Origin: Bacillus zhangzhouensis | Lineage (GTDB): Bacteria; Bacillota; Bacilli; Bacillales; Bacillaceae | DNA: 64,000 nucleotides | NCBI RefSeq assembly: GCF_000715205.1 | Contig: NZ_JOTP01000008.1 | Span: forward strand, 1-64,000 | Direction of reading: 5' to 3' | In this document: piece after piece, positions 31,702 through 40,664 of the stretch | Layout of the letters: every line of letters begins with the position of its first letter | How positions within the stretch are numbered: the first letter of the stretch is position 1 | The notes under the pieces: generated by a model | What the model saw: the letters and a program-made list of their open reading frames with translations, nothing else | Databases searched by the model: none | Told to the model about the DNA's origin: nothing | Program-made: the position numbers and the translations under genes

Positions 31702-33420
31702 TTATTTTTTAGATTGGTCAACAGGCGCTTCAGAAGAAGATGATTGCTTTCTTTTTTCTTCTTCAATTAACACTCTGCGCAAGATTTTCCCTACGGCCGT
31801 TTTAGGCAGTGACTCTTTAAATTCATAGACACGCGGCACTTTAAATGAGGCAATTCTCGTTCTGACAAAACGATCGAGCTCATCCTCTGTTAAATAGGCA
31901 TCCTTTTTCGGGACAACAAATGCTTTCACTGTTTCTCCCCTGTACGGATCTGGAATACCTGCCACGACGACTTCTTGTACAAGCTCATGCTCATAAAGGG
32001 CTTCTTCGACCTCTCTTGGATAAATATTATAGCCGCTCGCGATGATGACATCTTTTTTCCGGTCTACTATATAGAAGAAACCGTCTTCATCCATATACCC
32101 AATATCTCCGGTGAAAAACCAGTCATCTCGTAACACAGCCGCTGTCTCCTCTGGCTGATTCCAGTACCCTTTCATGATTTGCGGCCCTTTGACAATAATT
32201 TCTCCATGCTCATATGGCTCTTTGAGTCCCCCAGTTTCCTCGCAATAAATGCCAGCATCTGTATTGGGCCAAGGACAGCCAATACTGCCAGTTTTATTCG
32301 CTCCCCATAAGAAGTTGGCATGGGTAACTGGTGAGGTTTCTGAAAGACCATATCCCTCCACTAACCGTCCTCCTGTTAATTTTTCAAAGCTTTGTTTGAC
32401 TTCAACAGGAAGAGCGGCAGAGCCGCTTAAACAAGCCTTAATGGACGACAGGTCATACGTTTCAATATTCGGGTGATGCAGCAAGGCGATATACATCGTT
32501 GGTGCTCCTGGAAACAACGTCGGCTTCTGTTTTTCAATGGTTTTGAGGGTATCAGCCACATCAAAACGAGGAAGAAGAATCATTTGATGACCTTCTTTGA
32601 CTGCAAGGTTCAATACGGTGGTCATTCCGTACACATGAAAAAACGGAATGATGCCTAGAATCCGTTCTTTTCCGCGGTTCGTTTTATACATCCAGGATGC
32701 ACACATTTCTGTATTGGCTAATATATTTTCATGTGTGAGCATGACCCCTTTTGGTAAACCGGTCGTTCCGCCTGTATACTGCAAAACAGCGACATCCTCT
32801 TTCGGTTGAAAGGCTCGCTGTGGAATCTGTTCTCCTGACGATTCTTTCATCACCTGCGAGAAGTGATGAATGGTATCACTTTTCTCGACTTGGATGACCA
32901 TTTTGTTTTTTCTTCTTTGGACAATGGGGAACAGAATGTTTTTCGGGAATGGCAAATAATCTTGTAGTTTGGTGATGATCAAGTGCTCCATACTTGTCAG
33001 CGCTTTCATTTTATAGGCCTTTGGATACAATAGATCGAGTGTGATTAGCACTTTGGAGCCGCTGTCCTCCATTTGATACTCGAGTTCTTTCTCTGTATAA
33101 AGCGGGTTCGTTTGAACAACAATGCCGCCTGCGATCAAAACAGCATAATAAGAAATGACCGATTGAGGACAGTTTGGTAGCATAATAGCTACTCGGTCGC
33201 CTTTTTTTACGCCAATTTTCATCAGATGATTGGCTAGTTTAAGTGCGTCTTCTTGTAACTGTTCATAGGTGATATTTTTTCCTAAAAAATGAATGGCTGT
33301 ATGCTCAGGTGCTGCCTCTGCGGAGCTGAATAAGTAAGATTGTAACGTTTCATTTGGGATGGTGAGTTCGTGGGGAATTTGATTCGGGTAATGCAGAAGC
33401 CATCGTTTATCTGACTGCAT
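31702..33420 (-). CDS. lcfA: Long-chain fatty acid-CoA ligase
   Basis: 572 aa adenylate-forming enzyme. The AMP-binding motif is YTGGTTGLPKGVMLTH. Also present are the GYGLSE motif, TGDIGYMDEDGF and the C-terminal catalytic Lys region LPKTAVGKILRR. It activates fatty acids for beta-oxidation. In B. subtilis it is first in the FadR-controlled operon. I see no FadR box directly upstream of it here. Confidence 0.95.
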   Translation of the reverse strand: MQSDKRWLLHYPNQIPHELTIPNETLQSYLFSSAEAAPEHTAIHFLGKNITYEQLQEDALKLANHLMKIGVKKGDRVAIMLPNCPQSVISYYAVLIAGGIVVQTNPLYTEKELEYQMEDSGSKVLITLDLLYPKAYKMKALTSMEHLIITKLQDYLPFPKNILFPIVQRRKNKMVIQVEKSDTIHHFSQVMKESSGEQIPQRAFQPKEDVAVLQYTGGTTGLPKGVMLTHENILANTEMCASWMYKTNRGKERILGIIPFFHVYGMTTVLNLAVKEGHQMILLPRFDVADTLKTIEKQKPTLFPGAPTMYIALLHHPNIETYDLSSIKACLSGSAALPVEVKQSFEKLTGGRLVEGYGLSETSPVTHANFLWGANKTGSIGCPWPNTDAGIYCEETGGLKEPYEHGEIIVKGPQIMKGYWNQPEETAAVLRDDWFFTGDIGYMDEDGFFYIVDRKKDVIIASGYNIYPREVEEALYEHELVQEVVVAGIPDPYRGETVKAFVVPKKDAYLTEDELDRFVRTRIASFKVPRVYEFKESLPKTAVGKILRRVLIEEEKRKQSSSSEAPVDQSKK

Positions 33421-33521
33421 AAAAACCCTCCTTCCTGAACTTTCGTACTATTGTATTATAACAAACTTTTCCTTAAGGCAGTTTGCTTTTTTCAAATAGA
33501 GCTTGGTTCAATTACACACCT

Positions 33522-33980
33522 TCATTTTTTCGCCTGTGTTTCTATAGTTGCTCTTTTTCCTTCGTGATGCCACTTTTCATATAATCCTCCGATCGCACGG
33601 AACGACTCATTGACTCTGTCTACGATCTGTTTATGGATACTAGGGTCACTAGGTAAATGTGTATGAATGTTGTCGACTTGATACTTTTTCATCATGTCTA
33701 GGTAAACAGTGAGAAAGATGGTATCTTCTAAAATCCAGTAAATAACTTCATCCGCCTCTGTTGTTCTTTTATGAAGCACTTGCACTCCTCGTTCATATTG
33801 AATGAGGATATAGCCATTTTGAACGATCTCGATATAAGGACTCAAATCATCAAAAAACCCAGTCGTTTGAAATGGACGTGCGATATACGGTTCATATATG
33901 TCTCGAGGAAGTGATGTCTTTTGGAGAAAAGTACCAATTCGCTTCATCAGTTCGTCTTTTTGCTGAATTTGCTTCATCAT
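33522..33980 (-). CDS. Imm63-like immunity-type protein (orphan)
   Basis: A 152-aa acidic/aromatic protein. ATG 33980 has AAAGGCGG upstream. The segment ADEVIYWILEDTIFLTVYLD resembles immunity protein 63 (Imm63) of polymorphic toxin systems. No toxin gene is next to it. It lies between lcfA and yshE, where B. subtilis has no such gene, so it is an accessory gene. The call is by pattern only. Confidence 0.55.
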   Translation of the reverse strand: MMKQIQQKDELMKRIGTFLQKTSLPRDIYEPYIARPFQTTGFFDDLSPYIEIVQNGYILIQYERGVQVLHKRTTEADEVIYWILEDTIFLTVYLDMMKKYQVDNIHTHLPSDPSIHKQIVDRVNESFRAIGGLYEKWHHEGKRATIETQAKK

Positions 33981-34003
33981 GATTCGCCGCCTTTGATGAG
34001 ATA

Positions 34004-34033
34004 AAAGCTGTCAAGGGGTTCCCTGACAGCTTT
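34004..34033 (-). terminator. Terminator of the mutSB-yshE transcript
   Basis: A 10-bp perfect stem AAAGCTGTCA/TGACAGCTTT with a 10-nt loop. On the minus strand it is followed by TATCTC. Confidence 0.7.
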
Positions 34034-34053
34034 CTAATATTGTATTCTTCATT

Positions 34054-34131
34054 TCACAGGAACATGTAAACGGCGCCAATGACCGCAAAAGTGCAGGCAA
34101 CTACGATTAATACTTTTGCTAGCTTTTCCAT
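34054..34131 (-). CDS. Small membrane peptide (25 aa)
   Basis: An ORF directly after yshE, with GGAGACGAC before ATG. It encodes MEKLAKVLIVVACTFAVIGA then VYMFL, a single membrane helix with a charged N-terminus. It lies before the operon terminator, so it would be the last gene of the unit. The function is unknown. Confidence 0.6.
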   Translation of the reverse strand: MEKLAKVLIVVACTFAVIGAVYMFL

Positions 34132-34140
34132 GTCGTCTCC

Positions 34141-34545
34141 TTAAATGCCGGCTGCTACTACGTAAGACAGCCCAACTGAAATAATGAGTGAAATAAACCC
34201 GACCGCTCTATTATCATTCTCAATCTCTTTGTCTACTTTAAATCTTGGTGTTAAAAATTCAAAAATAAAATAGCTGACAAGCAGCATCACAAAGCCATAT
34301 ACGCCCCATCCAACCATTTGAAGAAGGGAGTTGTGCTGTGCGATGGAATGCTGAAACACATTCGCAATCCCAAAGATCTTCCCGCCGGTTGCCATGGCAA
34401 CCGCTAAGTTCCCCCGCTGGATCTCTTCCCAGTTTTTATAGGAGGTCACGAGTTCAAAAATGGTTAGAAATAAGACAAGACATAGGACGGCCACGCTGTA
34501 ATAAGCGGCGATTTCCACAAGTTCATTTTCCCAAAAGGCTTTCAT
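34141..34545 (-). CDS. yshE: DUF350 membrane protein YshE
   Basis: 134 aa with four membrane helices (for example LVLFLTIFELVT, GFVMLLVSYFIFEFLT, AVGFISLIISVGLSYVVAAG). DUF350 family; the role is unknown. AAAAAGGAG precedes the start, 14 bp after mutSB. Confidence 0.9.
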   Translation of the reverse strand: MKAFWENELVEIAAYYSVAVLCLVLFLTIFELVTSYKNWEEIQRGNLAVAMATGGKIFGIANVFQHSIAQHNSLLQMVGWGVYGFVMLLVSYFIFEFLTPRFKVDKEIENDNRAVGFISLIISVGLSYVVAAGI

Positions 34546-34559
34546 GCGTTTTCTCCTTT

Positions 34560-36920
34560 TTACTTTAATTCGACGATGGTGACACCTGATCCTCCCTCGC
34601 CCTGTTCTCCAAAACGAGCATTTTTCACACTTCTGTGCTGTTTTAATAATTCCTGGACCCCTTTTCTTAGGGCACCAGTTCCTTTCCCATGGATAATCGA
34701 CACGCGCGGATAGCCAGCTAATACAGCATCATCTAAATATTTCTCGACCCTGCTTAAAGCATTCTCATAACGCTCTCCTCTTAAATCAAGCTCAAGCGAT
34801 ACATGATAATCTTTCCCTTTGACCGCCGTAATGGCTTTCTCTTGCTTAAATTCGGGTGCTGATTTGATAAATTCCATGTCTTTTTCATTTACTTTCATTT
34901 TCAGAATGCCCATTTGGACACCCCATTCTTTGTCACCCGTTTGTTCGAGCAGTGTTCCTTTTTGTCCGAATGTGAGCACTTTGACTTCATCGCCTGGTTT
35001 TAGTTGTCTTTCTGCTTTTTTCGCTGGCTCTGGTTTTTTCTTCCGGTCAAACTCAGGAACAGCTTCTTCAAGACGCTTTTTCGCATCGATGAGTTCATGT
35101 TCTTTGAACGAGCGATGCTCACTTTTAATGGACCGCAGCTCTTGAATGATGTCTTCTGCTTCTTTGGCTGCTTGTTCGATTTTTTCTTTCGCTTTTTGTT
35201 CGGCCTCTTCAAATAGCTTGTCTTTTCGCTCATTCCATTCCAGAATTTGTCTTTGTAGTTCCTTATGAAGCTTCTCAGCTTCTTTTCTATAGGCTTCTGT
35301 CTCATGCAGTTCTTCTTCTGCGTGTTTCTTACTGTCTTCTAATGAAGCAATCATTTGGTCTACTTCATTATGCTCTGCATGCATATCCGCTTTTGCCCGG
35401 TCAATCAGATGGTCAGGCAAACCAAGACGTTTGGAAATTTCAAACGCATTACTTCGTCCAGGTACACCGATGAGCAAACGATACGTTGGGGATAAGGTTT
35501 CAATATCAAACTCTACGCTCGCATTTGTGACACCTTCTCGGTTATACCCGTATGCCTTGAGCTCAGGATAGTGAGTCGTTGCGATGACGCGCGCATTTGT
35601 TTGATGAACTTCATCTAAGATACTCATCGCAAGTGCTGCACCTTCAGCAGGGTCTGTGCCTGCCCCTAATTCATCAAATAACACAAGTGAATTCGAGGTT
35701 AAATTCTTTAAAATATCCACAATATTGACCATATGTGATGAGAACGTACTCAAGCTTTGTTCAATGGACTGTTCGTCTCCAATATCAGCAAACACTTGGT
35801 CGAATACAGCCACTTCCGATCCTTCTTCAACTGGAATATGAAGACCCGCTTGCGTCATGAGTGTCAGCAGCCCTAGTGTTTTTAAGGTGACTGTCTTACC
35901 ACCTGTATTTGGTCCAGTGATCACGATCGTTGAAAAATCCTTACCAAGCTCAATGTCATTTGCCACGACCTGATCCCGAGGCAACAGGGGATGCCTTGCT
36001 CGTTTTAAATAAATTTCTCCTTGATCGTTTACAGAAGGCTTTGTTGCTTTTTCTGTCTTTGCATATTTGGCTTTGGCAAAGATAAAGTCTAACGTCTGAA
36101 GTTCCTTTACATTATGAATCAGTTCGTGAATATGCTCTGACACGCTCTCTGTCAGCATTTGCAGGATCTTTTCGACTTCTTGCTTTTCTTTTAAACGAGT
36201 TTGCTGCAAGGTGTTATTTAGATCAACAACCACTTGAGGCTCAATAAAAAGTGTTGCCCCGGAAGAAGACTGATCGTGAACAATTCCACCATAGTTCGAG
36301 CGGTACTCTTGTTTCACCGGAATCACAAAACGATCATTACGAATGGTCACAATCGTGTCTGAAAGCATTTTTGAAGCAGATTGTGAACGAATCATCGATT
36401 CTAATTTATCACGTACTTTTGATTCTAGTGAGCGTAATTGGATGCGTAACGAACGAAGTGCAGGAGTTGCATGATCAAGCACTTCTCCATTATCACCAAT
36501 ACAACTCTCGATTTCTTTTCTGACTTCTGGAAGTAAAATAAGCGTTTCTGCATATGTATGAAGGCGTGGTATGTCTACACCATCTTCATACATGGACGTG
36601 AGAAAGTGCTTCATATTCTTCACAGCATACAATAGTCCTGCAATTTCCATCAGCTCAGAAGGATTTAATGTACTGCCGATTTCTGCCCGTTTGACTGCGC
36701 GTCTAATATCCGTTAACCCGCCAAACGGCGCAGACCCCTTTAAACGGATCACATCTTGTGCTTCTGCTACCTCTTCCAGCAAATGCTGAATGGTTTCTAT
36801 ATCCGTGAGCGGCGTTAAATCCTGCGCTCTTTCTTTTCCTAAAGTGGATGCGGTATAGGACATCACTTTTTCTTTTACTTTATGAAATTCTAATGATGCT
36901 AACACTTTTTGTTGCAGCAT
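34560..36920 (-). CDS. mutSB: Endonuclease MutS2
   Basis: 786 aa. It has the MutS ATPase (Walker [17 protein letters not shown], Walker [19 protein letters not shown]), a long coiled coil at about 510-630, and a C-terminal Smr nuclease ([27 protein letters not shown]). MutS2 suppresses recombination between diverged DNA and also rescues collided ribosomes. It does not take part in mismatch repair. Confidence 0.96.
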   Translation of the reverse strand: MLQQKVLASLEFHKVKEKVMSYTASTLGKERAQDLTPLTDIETIQHLLEEVAEAQDVIRLKGSAPFGGLTDIRRAVKRAEIGSTLNPSELMEIAGLLYAVKNMKHFLTSMYEDGVDIPRLHTYAETLILLPEVRKEIESCIGDNGEVLDHATPALRSLRIQLRSLESKVRDKLESMIRSQSASKMLSDTIVTIRNDRFVIPVKQEYRSNYGGIVHDQSSSGATLFIEPQVVVDLNNTLQQTRLKEKQEVEKILQMLTESVSEHIHELIHNVKELQTLDFIFAKAKYAKTEKATKPSVNDQGEIYLKRARHPLLPRDQVVANDIELGKDFSTIVITGPNTGGKTVTLKTLGLLTLMTQAGLHIPVEEGSEVAVFDQVFADIGDEQSIEQSLSTFSSHMVNIVDILKNLTSNSLVLFDELGAGTDPAEGAALAMSILDEVHQTNARVIATTHYPELKAYGYNREGVTNASVEFDIETLSPTYRLLIGVPGRSNAFEISKRLGLPDHLIDRAKADMHAEHNEVDQMIASLEDSKKHAEEELHETEAYRKEAEKLHKELQRQILEWNERKDKLFEEAEQKAKEKIEQAAKEAEDIIQELRSIKSEHRSFKEHELIDAKKRLEEAVPEFDRKKKPEPAKKAERQLKPGDEVKVLTFGQKGTLLEQTGDKEWGVQMGILKMKVNEKDMEFIKSAPEFKQEKAITAVKGKDYHVSLELDLRGERYENALSRVEKYLDDAVLAGYPRVSIIHGKGTGALRKGVQELLKQHRSVKNARFGEQGEGGSGVTIVELK

Positions 36921-36938
36921 TGTACAGCCTCCTAACGA

Positions 36939-38651
36939 CTACCTGTCACGCGTTAAAAACTTTTTCATCTCGTTAAGAGAAAAAGTATTCACGACATTTG
37001 CTTTTGGTGTCCAGCCTTTTCTTGCAGCTGTTACACCGACTTCCATATGATCCAACATGGCGATGTTGTGCGCATCTGTGTTGATGATGATGTTCACTCC
37101 CGCTTCGTTTGCTTTCATTAAATGCTCTGTTTTCAAATCAAGTCTTGATGGGTTGCTGTTAAGCTCTAGTGCAGTCCCCGTTTTCTTCGCAAGCTCTATG
37201 AGCTGATCAATATTTAAGGCATAGCCGTCGCGTCTCCCGATCAAACGGCCTGTTGGATGTGCAATTAAATCCACATGTTGATTTTGCAAGGCGTTTTCAA
37301 GCCGCTTCATGATGACTTCCTCAGGCTGAGAGAAGCTAGAATGGATAGAGGCAATTACAAAATCCATGTCTGCTAAAAAGTCATCATCATAATCTAACGA
37401 TCCATCCGGCAGAATGTCCATTTCGACCCCTTTGAAAATGTGAAAATGCTCGAATTCCTGGTTGAGCTTGTCAATTTCTTTTGCTTGCAGACGCAACCGT
37501 TCTTTTGTTAAGCCGTTTGCCACTTTTAAGTATTGAGAATGGTCTGTGAGGGCCATATATTCATAGCCTTTTGCGATACATGCCTCTGCCATTTCACGAA
37601 TAGAGAATGCTCCGTCACTCCATGTCGAGTGCATATGAAGGTCGCCTTTGATATCATTCAATTCTACAAATTGCATACTTTCTTTATACGTATCAATCTC
37701 TGCTCCGGTTTCACGAATTTCTGGCGGAATGAGCGGAAGTTGAAAATGGGCATAAAAAGCACTTTCGTCTTTGAACGTTTTCACTTCGCCTGTTTCAATC
37801 GTTTCAACACCATACTCACTAATACGCTCCCCGCGTTCCTTCGCAAGCTGCCGCATTCTAATATTATGATCTTTTGAGCCAGTGAAATGATGCAGCGTTG
37901 TAGCAAATTGCTCTATTGTGACAAGACGGAAGTCCACACTGATCTCAAAATCAAGCGCAAGTATCACAGATACCTTCGTATCTCCGCTTGCAATGATGTC
38001 TTTTACATCATCAAGTGCAACGAGCTGCTCTCTGACCTGTTCTGGTTGATCTGTTGCAATGATATAATCTAAATCTTTGACCGTTTCACGTGCACGTCTT
38101 AAACTGCCAGCTCTTGAAAAACGGATGATTCCCTCCATCTGTTCCAGCGCATGATCAATCCGCTCTGCGACATCTAATGCAAAGCCAATTGGCAGTCGTT
38201 CAGGCTGCTTTCCCGCTTCCTCAAGGGCTGCAAGAATTTTTTCTTCTGTTTTTTTGCCGAAGCCAGCGAGCGCTTGAACTTTCTCAGCTTCACACGCTTC
38301 TTTTAGAGACTGTGCATCGCTTACACCAAGTTCTTGGTAAAGCTTAGCAATTTTCTTCCCGCCTAATCCTGGCAATTTCAAGAGCGGGACAAGTCCTTCA
38401 GGCACTTCCTTTTTTAATTGTTCGAGTGTTTCTGATTGTCCTTTTTCGATATACTCTGTGATGACAGCAAAGGTCCCTTTCCCAATGCCGGGTAATGCTA
38501 ATAGATCATCTATTTGAGAAAGGCTGCGGTCATCTTGTTCAAGTGCCGCTGCTGCTTTACGAAAGGCAGATATTTTAAAAGGATTATCTCCTTTTAGCTC
38601 CATATATACAGCAATTGTTTCAAGAAGTTTGATAATATCTTTTTTATTCAT
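36939..38651 (-). CDS. polX: DNA polymerase X family protein
   Basis: 570 aa. HhH motifs lie in the N-terminal part (LPGIGKGTFAVITEYI, LPGLGGKKIAKLYQ), followed by the nucleotidyltransferase palm (RARETVKDLDYIIAT with the Asp pair) and a C-terminal PHP phosphoesterase (KGDLHMHSTWSDGAFS, ALTDHSQYL, AHPTGRLIGRR). It fills short gaps in base-excision-type repair. Lies between yshB and mutSB. Confidence 0.95.
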   Translation of the reverse strand: MNKKDIIKLLETIAVYMELKGDNPFKISAFRKAAAALEQDDRSLSQIDDLLALPGIGKGTFAVITEYIEKGQSETLEQLKKEVPEGLVPLLKLPGLGGKKIAKLYQELGVSDAQSLKEACEAEKVQALAGFGKKTEEKILAALEEAGKQPERLPIGFALDVAERIDHALEQMEGIIRFSRAGSLRRARETVKDLDYIIATDQPEQVREQLVALDDVKDIIASGDTKVSVILALDFEISVDFRLVTIEQFATTLHHFTGSKDHNIRMRQLAKERGERISEYGVETIETGEVKTFKDESAFYAHFQLPLIPPEIRETGAEIDTYKESMQFVELNDIKGDLHMHSTWSDGAFSIREMAEACIAKGYEYMALTDHSQYLKVANGLTKERLRLQAKEIDKLNQEFEHFHIFKGVEMDILPDGSLDYDDDFLADMDFVIASIHSSFSQPEEVIMKRLENALQNQHVDLIAHPTGRLIGRRDGYALNIDQLIELAKKTGTALELNSNPSRLDLKTEHLMKANEAGVNIIINTDAHNIAMLDHMEVGVTAARKGWTPKANVVNTFSLNEMKKFLTRDR

Positions 38652-38738
38652 CTCTCATCCTCCAGCCGCTTTGGCATCTTCCTTTATAAATATACAAACT
38701 TTTCCTTCATCCTACAACTTTCTGTCATGGAATGAGAA

Positions 38739-38766
38739 AAAACTTCTCCAAGAAAGGAGAAGTTTT
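38739..38766 (-). terminator. Terminator of zapA-yshB
   Basis: AAAACTTCTCC/GGAGAAGTTTT with a 6-nt loop, followed by TTCTC on the minus strand. It ends at the yshB stop. Confidence 0.85.
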
Positions 38767-39299
38767 TAAACTCCATACGTCGTCCATAGGTCTTTGACAA
38801 GACTGGACAGATAAGGGGTGTTGCCTACGATCACTTCTGCTAACATTGATTTGCTCAGCATTGTTTGCAGCGCATCCACTGGAAGTAATGCAGCGACAAA
38901 CAATAGAATAAACACAAATAGATATGTTTCGAGAAATCCTAAAACACCGCCAAGCAGTTTGTTGACCTGTTTAATTACAGGTATACTTGCAATGGTTGTG
39001 AGCAATCCGCCAATAATGGCGAGCAGGATTTTGGTCAAGATAAACAGAATGATAAACGCAATGGTATTATAATAAGCTGTTTCTAGATTCCCACTAAAGA
39101 AAGCAAGCTGCGCTTGACCACCACTGAAATTAGGTGCTGGAATCCACGTAAGCTGTGGTGCAAGTGACTGATAAAACATGGAAGCCACTAAAATAGAAAC
39201 AACAAAGCTAATCAATTTAATAAATTGAAGAATAAACCCGCGTTTTAGACCGACAAGCGTTCCCATAAGAAGCAAAAACAAAATGATGATATCGATCAC
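38766..39299 (-). CDS. yshB: CvpA-family membrane protein YshB
   Basis: 177 aa with four membrane helices, of the CvpA family (start IDIIILFLLLMGTLVGLKRG). Named after colicin V production; the role in Bacillus is unclear. GTG start, 7 bp after zapA. Confidence 0.9.
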   Translation of the reverse strand: MIDIIILFLLLMGTLVGLKRGFILQFIKLISFVVSILVASMFYQSLAPQLTWIPAPNFSGGQAQLAFFSGNLETAYYNTIAFIILFILTKILLAIIGGLLTTIASIPVIKQVNKLLGGVLGFLETYLFVFILLFVAALLPVDALQTMLSKSMLAEVIVGNTPYLSSLVKDLWTTYGV

Positions 39300-39306
39300 G
39301 GTAATT

Positions 39307-39564
39307 TCATTCCTTTTCTTTAAGTTGAACCTCTAGTTTTTCGTATTGCTCTTTTAATTTCAAGTAGTCGTGGACGACATTGACTGCTGTCAGTACAGCT
39401 AATCTGTTTATATCAAGGTATGGGTTTTTTTCATTTATTTCTCTCATTTTATCATCAACAATTGAAGCAACATGTCGCATATGCATCTTTGTTTCTTGAC
39501 CGATGATCGTATAGGACTGTCCATAAATTTCAACTGTTGTTTTCGTTTTACCGCCGTCAGACAA
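39307..39564 (-). CDS. zapA: Cell division protein ZapA
   Basis: 85 aa with a TTG start and GGAGGAG upstream. The N-terminal beta part ([15 protein letters not shown]) and the C-terminal coiled coil ([20 protein letters not shown]) are typical. It bundles FtsZ filaments at mid-cell. Confidence 0.93.
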   Translation of the reverse strand: MSDGGKTKTTVEIYGQSYTIIGQETKMHMRHVASIVDDKMREINEKNPYLDINRLAVLTAVNVVHDYLKLKEQYEKLEVQLKEKE

Positions 39565-39698
39565 CGTTTCTCCTCCATTCCACGAGAATCCTAGTCTCTA
39601 TCATAACATGTTTAGACATTGAATGGAAAGACGAGCCCTTCCCTGTTATGGTACACTTTAGAAATCAATGATATCAAGGTAAAAAGGAGTTATCCACT

Positions 39699-40622
39699 GT
39701 GCCCCAATCCGTCTTAAAAGCAACATCAGAAGACATGAAGAAGATGAAGAGCGTATATGCTCAACATTTAACTGACACTTTGCCGCCAGGCGCTCTGTTT
39801 CAAGCAAAGGTTCCTGGCTGTACGATTACAGCATATCAATCTGGAAAAGTGCTGTTCCAAGGACAAAAGGCAGAAGCTGAAGCAAGTCAGTTCAGCCATA
39901 TAAAAGCAGCTGATACAAAAAGTAAAAAAGCACCTGCTGTCACAAAATACAGCCCGCCGTCTGGCATTGCTTCCATGTCGGTTATCGGTTCAGATGAGGT
40001 GGGTACAGGTGATTATTTTGGACCGATGACGGTCTGTGCGGCCTACGTTGATTCCAGCAAGCTTACTCTGATGAAAGAGCTTGGGGTTAAAGACTCAAAA
40101 GGACTAAAGGATCCGCAGATTATCAACATTGCCAAAGATCTCATCAAAACCATTCCATTCAGCCTTCTCGTGCTCCGTAATGAAAAGTACAATACCATGC
40201 AGGAAAAGGGCATGAGCCAAGGGAAAATGAAGGCACTGCTTCATAATCAAGTGATCACCTCTGTGTTAGAGAAACTGGATGGGAAACAGCCAGAAGCGAT
40301 TCTCATTGACCAATTTGCAGAACCCGGTATTTATTTCAAGCACCTTGCAGGAAAAAAGATCATCCGAGAGCGTACGTACTTTAGTACAAAAGCGGAAGGC
40401 ATCCACTTGTCAGTTGCTGCGGCTTCCATTATCGCAAGGTACGCCTTTTTAATTGAGATGGATAAATTATCAAAAGCAGCTGGCTTTGACATTCCAAAAG
40501 GAGCCGGTCCTCATGTTGACAAGGCAGCCGCAAAGCTCATCAAGCTGCACGGCGAAGACGCTTTACGCCAATTTACAAAGCTGCATTTTGCCAACACTCA
40601 AAAAGCGAAAAAATGGTTATAA
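39699..40622 (+). CDS. rnhC: Ribonuclease HIII
   Basis: 307 aa with a GTG start and AAGGAG upstream. It has an N-terminal substrate-binding domain and a catalytic domain with the acidic residues SDEVGTGDYFGP, VKDSKGLKD and ILIDQFAEPG. It removes RNA from RNA-DNA hybrids. Divergent from zapA. Confidence 0.95.
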   Translation: MPQSVLKATSEDMKKMKSVYAQHLTDTLPPGALFQAKVPGCTITAYQSGKVLFQGQKAEAEASQFSHIKAADTKSKKAPAVTKYSPPSGIASMSVIGSDEVGTGDYFGPMTVCAAYVDSSKLTLMKELGVKDSKGLKDPQIINIAKDLIKTIPFSLLVLRNEKYNTMQEKGMSQGKMKALLHNQVITSVLEKLDGKQPEAILIDQFAEPGIYFKHLAGKKIIRERTYFSTKAEGIHLSVAAASIIARYAFLIEMDKLSKAAGFDIPKGAGPHVDKAAAKLIKLHGEDALRQFTKLHFANTQKAKKWL

Positions 40623-40626
40623 TCAA

Positions 40627-40662
40627 AAAAGAGCTATAGCCTTTTTAGGCCATAGCTCTTTT
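40627..40662. terminator. Terminator shared by rnhC and pheT
   Basis: AAAAGAGCTATAG pairs with the complementary arm ending TAGCTCTTTT. T-rich sequence on the plus strand and A/T-rich on the minus strand, so it can serve both convergent genes. Confidence 0.85.
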
Positions 40663-40664
40663 CT

